Source of the DNA: Gemmatimonadota bacterium
GTDB lineage: Bacteria; Gemmatimonadota; Gemmatimonadetes; Gemmatimonadales; GWC2-71-9
Direction of reading: 5' to 3'
DNA: 8,502 bases
Assembly (NCBI GenBank): GCA_016880225.1
Contig: JAEHDT010000040.1
Span: forward strand, 1 to 8,502
The notes beneath the pieces are model-generated. The model was not told the DNA's origin. It saw only the letters and a list, made by a program, of their open reading frames with translations, and made no database searches. Shown piece after piece: positions 6,092 to 8,502 of the stretch (the stretch's first letter is position 1; every line of letters starts with the position of its first letter). The translations under genes were made by a program, and so were the position numbers.

Positions 6092-7345
6092 GTGGCGACC
6101 AGCGTGTACATGGAAGCGCTCTCCCCCACGATGGAGGAGGGGCGCGTCGTGAAATGGCACAAGCGGGACGGGGATCCGGTGAAGGCGGGTGAGACCCTCG
6201 CCGAGGTGGAGACCGACAAGGCGGTGATGGACCTGGTCGCGCGCGCGGACGGCGTGCTGCGGCAGGTCGCCGCGGCGGAGGGACAGACCGTGCCGGTGGG
6301 GAGTGTGGTGGCGGTGATCGCGGCGCCGGGGGAAGCGGTCGGCGCGGCACCAGCGCCCGCCCCGCCTCCCCGGCCGGCGCCGACGCCCGAGGCCAGAGAG
6401 CGGGGAGCGGTGCCGGTGGGATCGCCGGTCGCGAGTCCGACCGCCGCGGCGGACGCCACCCGCGTGAAGGCCTCACCGCTGGCGCGTCGCATGGCCCGGG
6501 AGGCGGGCGTGGACTTGAAGCTCGTCACAGGATCGGGGCCCGGAGGGCGCGTGGTCAGGAAGGACCTCGAGAGCGCGAGGGCGATGCCGCTGCCCGTCGC
6601 GCCGCCGAGCGAGCCAGCGCCCGCTCCCCGCCCGCCGGTGGTGGTGACTCAGGCCGGGGCGGGTTACGCGGACGTGCCGCTCACGCAGATCCGCAAGACC
6701 ATCGCGAAACGGCTCGCGACCTCGCTCGGCCCCGTTCCCCACTTCTTCCTCACGACCGAAGTGGACATGGAGCGGGCCGGCGAAGCGCGCGACGCCCTCA
6801 ACCAGTCGCTCGGCGAGCGCGGCAGGGTGTCCTTCAACGACATCATCCTCAAGGCGACCGCACTCGCCCTCGTACAGCACCGCGCCTGCAATGCGTGGTT
6901 CCAGGACGACCACATCCGCTACTGGGACGACGTGCACCTCGGCATGGCGGTGGCGGTGGAGGACGGCCTGATCACGCCAGTGATACGGAACGCCGACCGC
7001 AAGTCGCTGGCCGAGCTGGGTAAGGCGGCGAAGGAGCTCGCCGACAAGGCGCGCAGCCGGCGGCTGCAGCCGAACGAGTATACGGGGTCGACGTTCTCCG
7101 TCTCGAACCTCGGGATGTTCGACATCGACGAGTTCACGGCCGTGATCAATCCGCCGGAAGCAGGGATCATCGCGGTGGGCTCGATCGGCCAAAAGGCGAC
7201 CGTCGTGGGCGGGCTGGTGACGCCGCGGCGCCGCATGCGCATCACCATGAGCTGCGACCACCGCGTGATCGACGGCGCGACCGGCGCGGCGTTTCTGCGA
7301 ACGCTCAAGCAAATGCTCGAGAACCCGCTGGCAATGCTCTTGTGA
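6092..7345 (+). CDS. pdhC: Dihydrolipoamide acetyltransferase (E2) with one lipoyl domain
   Basis: A 417-residue E2 core subunit. It accepts the acyl group on its lipoyl arm and transfers it to coenzyme A. The domain order is a single lipoyl domain (about 1-78) with the modified lysine at Lys43 in ETDKAVMD, then an Ala/Pro-rich flexible linker (about 80-122). Next come a peripheral-subunit-binding domain (about 125-162: KASPLARRMAREAGVDL and GSGPGGRVVRKDL), a second Pro/Ala linker (165-185) and the catalytic domain (about 193-417). The active-site block is SCDHRVIDGATGA (387-399), with His390 and Asp394. The NLGMFDIDEFTAVINPPEAGIIAVG block (339-363) is standard. The start is GTG, 2 nt after pdhB. 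There is no Shine-Dalgarno sequence, so translational coupling is likely. LipA, encoded in the same operon, would mature Lys43. Acyl specificity (acetyl versus branched-chain) is not fixed by sequence alone; the PDH-type E1 neighbours favour acetyl. Confidence 0.94.
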   Translation: MATSVYMEALSPTMEEGRVVKWHKRDGDPVKAGETLAEVETDKAVMDLVARADGVLRQVAAAEGQTVPVGSVVAVIAAPGEAVGAAPAPAPPPRPAPTPEARERGAVPVGSPVASPTAAADATRVKASPLARRMAREAGVDLKLVTGSGPGGRVVRKDLESARAMPLPVAPPSEPAPAPRPPVVVTQAGAGYADVPLTQIRKTIAKRLATSLGPVPHFFLTTEVDMERAGEARDALNQSLGERGRVSFNDIILKATALALVQHRACNAWFQDDHIRYWDDVHLGMAVAVEDGLITPVIRNADRKSLAELGKAAKELADKARSRRLQPNEYTGSTFSVSNLGMFDIDEFTAVINPPEAGIIAVGSIGQKATVVGGLVTPRRRMRITMSCDHRVIDGATGAAFLRTLKQMLENPLAMLL

Positions 7346-7347
7346 TA

Positions 7348-7353
7348 GGGGAG
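7348..7353 (+). promoter_or_regulatory. Ribosome binding site of lpdA
   Basis: AGGGGAG-like sequence (GGGGAG core at 7348-7353) lies 5 nt before the GTG at 7359. It decides between two in-frame GTG codons. The one at 7353 overlaps this site and could not use it, so 7359 is preferred. It is the only clear Shine-Dalgarno sequence within the lipA-pdh-lpd gene run. Confidence 0.55.
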
Positions 7354-7358
7354 TGCCT

Positions 7359-8502
7359 GTGGCCAACTCGTTTGACGTCGTAATTCTCGGGGGCGGCCCC
7401 GCGGGCTACGTGGCCGCCATCCGCTCGGCACAGCTCGGCATGAGTACCGCCGTCGTCGAGAGGGACAAGCTCGGCGGCGTGTGCGTCAATATCGGCTGCA
7501 TCCCGACGAAGGCGCTGCTGCACTCCGCCTACATCGCCAGGTTGCTCTCCGACGCGAAGCAGTTCGGCGTCGAGGCCGGCACGGTCAAGACCGACTACGG
7601 CGTCGCCATGCAGCGCTCCCGCCGGGTGAGCGATCAGAACTCGAAAGGCGTCGAGTTCCTGATGAAGAAGAACAAAGTGACCGTCGTGCGGGGCGCCGGC
7701 GTGCTGCAGCCGGGCCGCAAGGTGAAAGTCGGGGGCGACGTGCTCGAGGCAAAGAAAGCCCTCCTCATCGCGACCGGGTCGCGCGTGAAGGGCCTGCCCC
7801 AGATCGGCCTCGAGATCAACAAGACGACCGTGATCTCGTCGGACGAGGCGTTGTTCCTCGAGAAGGCGCCGCCGTCGCTGGCGATCATCGGCGCGGGGGC
7901 CGTGGGGATGGAGTTCGCCGACATCTTCCACGCGTTCGGGACCAAGGTCACGCTGATCGAGGCCCTGCCCCGCATCCTGCCGCTCGAGGACGCCGAGGCC
8001 TCGGATGCGCTCGCCAGGAGCTACAAGAAGCGCGGCATCGAGGTGATCGCGGGCGCCAAGGTGAAGAAGGGGACGCCCGGGAAGGACAAGGTCACGCTCG
8101 AGGTCGAAGCGGGCGGCGCGACGCAGAAGATCGAGGTCGCGGCCGTCTTGATGGCGGCGGGCCGCGCCGTGAACACCGAGGGCATCGGCCTCGCGGAATG
8201 CGGCGTCCAGGTCACCGACCGCGGCTTCATCAAGGTGGATGCGACCCTCCAGACCACCGTGCCCGGCTATTACGCCATCGGCGACGTGGCCGGACCGCCG
8301 ATGCTGGCGCACAAGGGCAGCCGGGAGGGGGTGTTCGTCACCGAGCTCCTCGCCGGCAAGAAGCCCCACGCGATCAAGTACGACAACGTCCCCAGCGTCA
8401 CGTACTGTCACCCCGAGGTGGCGAGCATCGGGCTCACCGAGGATCAGTGCAAGGAGCGGAAGCTCGACTACGTGGCCGGACGGTTCCCGTTCTCGGCGAA
8501 CG
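7359..8502 (+). CDS. lpdA: Dihydrolipoamide dehydrogenase (E3), 3' end outside the window
   Basis: The open frame gives 381 residues and runs off the right edge without a stop. Full family members are about 460-480 residues, so roughly the last 80-100 are missing. E3 reoxidises the dihydrolipoyl arm of E2 with FAD, a redox disulfide and NAD+. The FAD-binding motif is GGGPAG at 11-16. The redox-active disulfide is Cys42-Cys47 in GGVCVNIGCIPTK (39-51). LLIATGS is at 135-141. The NAD-binding Rossmann motif GAGAVGMEF is at 178-186, with the acidic Glu201 after the second strand. The second FAD block YYAIGDVAG is at 304-312, and the interface domain begins at VPSVTYCHPEVASIGLTE (344-361). The catalytic His-Glu pair lies beyond the window. 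GTG at 7359 is chosen from the Shine-Dalgarno position. It follows pdhC by 13 nt and completes the E1-E2-E3 set. Confidence 0.95.
   Translation, partial: MANSFDVVILGGGPAGYVAAIRSAQLGMSTAVVERDKLGGVCVNIGCIPTKALLHSAYIARLLSDAKQFGVEAGTVKTDYGVAMQRSRRVSDQNSKGVEFLMKKNKVTVVRGAGVLQPGRKVKVGGDVLEAKKALLIATGSRVKGLPQIGLEINKTTVISSDEALFLEKAPPSLAIIGAGAVGMEFADIFHAFGTKVTLIEALPRILPLEDAEASDALARSYKKRGIEVIAGAKVKKGTPGKDKVTLEVEAGGATQKIEVAAVLMAAGRAVNTEGIGLAECGVQVTDRGFIKVDATLQTTVPGYYAIGDVAGPPMLAHKGSREGVFVTELLAGKKPHAIKYDNVPSVTYCHPEVASIGLTEDQCKERKLDYVAGRFPFSAN

Noticed and set aside
4728..6476. Long minus-strand open frame of 582 codons opposite pdhA, pdhB and pdhC
   Set aside because: High G+C makes stops rare in the antisense frames. 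The translation is Arg/Pro/Ala/His-rich without domains, and the plus strand encodes unmistakable PDH subunits.
7305..8411. Minus-strand open frame opposite lpdA
   Set aside because: A shadow of lpdA. Its translation is Asp/His/Arg-rich without family features, while the plus frame has all E3 motifs.

Overview
This is a compact, very G+C-rich (about 70% by eye) bacterial chromosome segment. It holds eight protein genes and almost no non-coding DNA. I see no insertion sequence, phage gene, CRISPR array, tRNA, rRNA or other sign of recent transfer. The organism is probably a high-GC soil or sediment bacterium. The split zinc-ribbon membrane protein at 2146-3156 and the general gene style remind me of Gemmatimonadota, but that is recollection and inference, not proof.

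Layout. (1) 2-739 (+): the 3' part of a conserved protein of unknown function, cut by the left edge. (2) 736-954 (-): a 72-residue two-helix membrane protein that converges on gene 1 and shares the four bases CTAG with it, so both stop codons overlap. (3) 955-1032: a 78-bp divergent intergenic region. Its two edges carry a mirrored leader, GGGTTTCA directly followed by a Shine-Dalgarno sequence, once per strand. (4) 1033-2139 (+): thiO-like FAD-dependent glycine oxidase. (5) 2146-3156 (+): a membrane protein with two split zinc-binding Cys4 modules. (6) 3207-8502 (+): lipA, E1 alpha, E1 beta, E2 and E3 (lpdA, cut by the right edge), with gaps of 13, -1, 2 and 13 nt.

The last five genes form one functional unit. 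E1 alpha/beta decarboxylates pyruvate (or a related 2-oxoacid) on thiamine diphosphate and passes the acyl group to the lipoyl arm of E2. E2 makes acyl-CoA, and E3 reoxidises the arm with NAD+. LipA inserts the two sulfurs that make the E2 arm functional, so the operon makes the complex together with its own cofactor-maturing enzyme. No octanoyl transferase (lipB) or ligase (lplA) is visible. ThiO feeds thiazole synthesis, and so thiamine diphosphate, the E1 cofactor; that link to the operon is thematic only.

Most of the window is housekeeping metabolism. The points worth a second look are the mirrored leader/RBS inverted repeat, the GEA-for-GDG change in the E1 alpha thiamine motif, the near-leaderless lipA promoter, and the two unnamed proteins.
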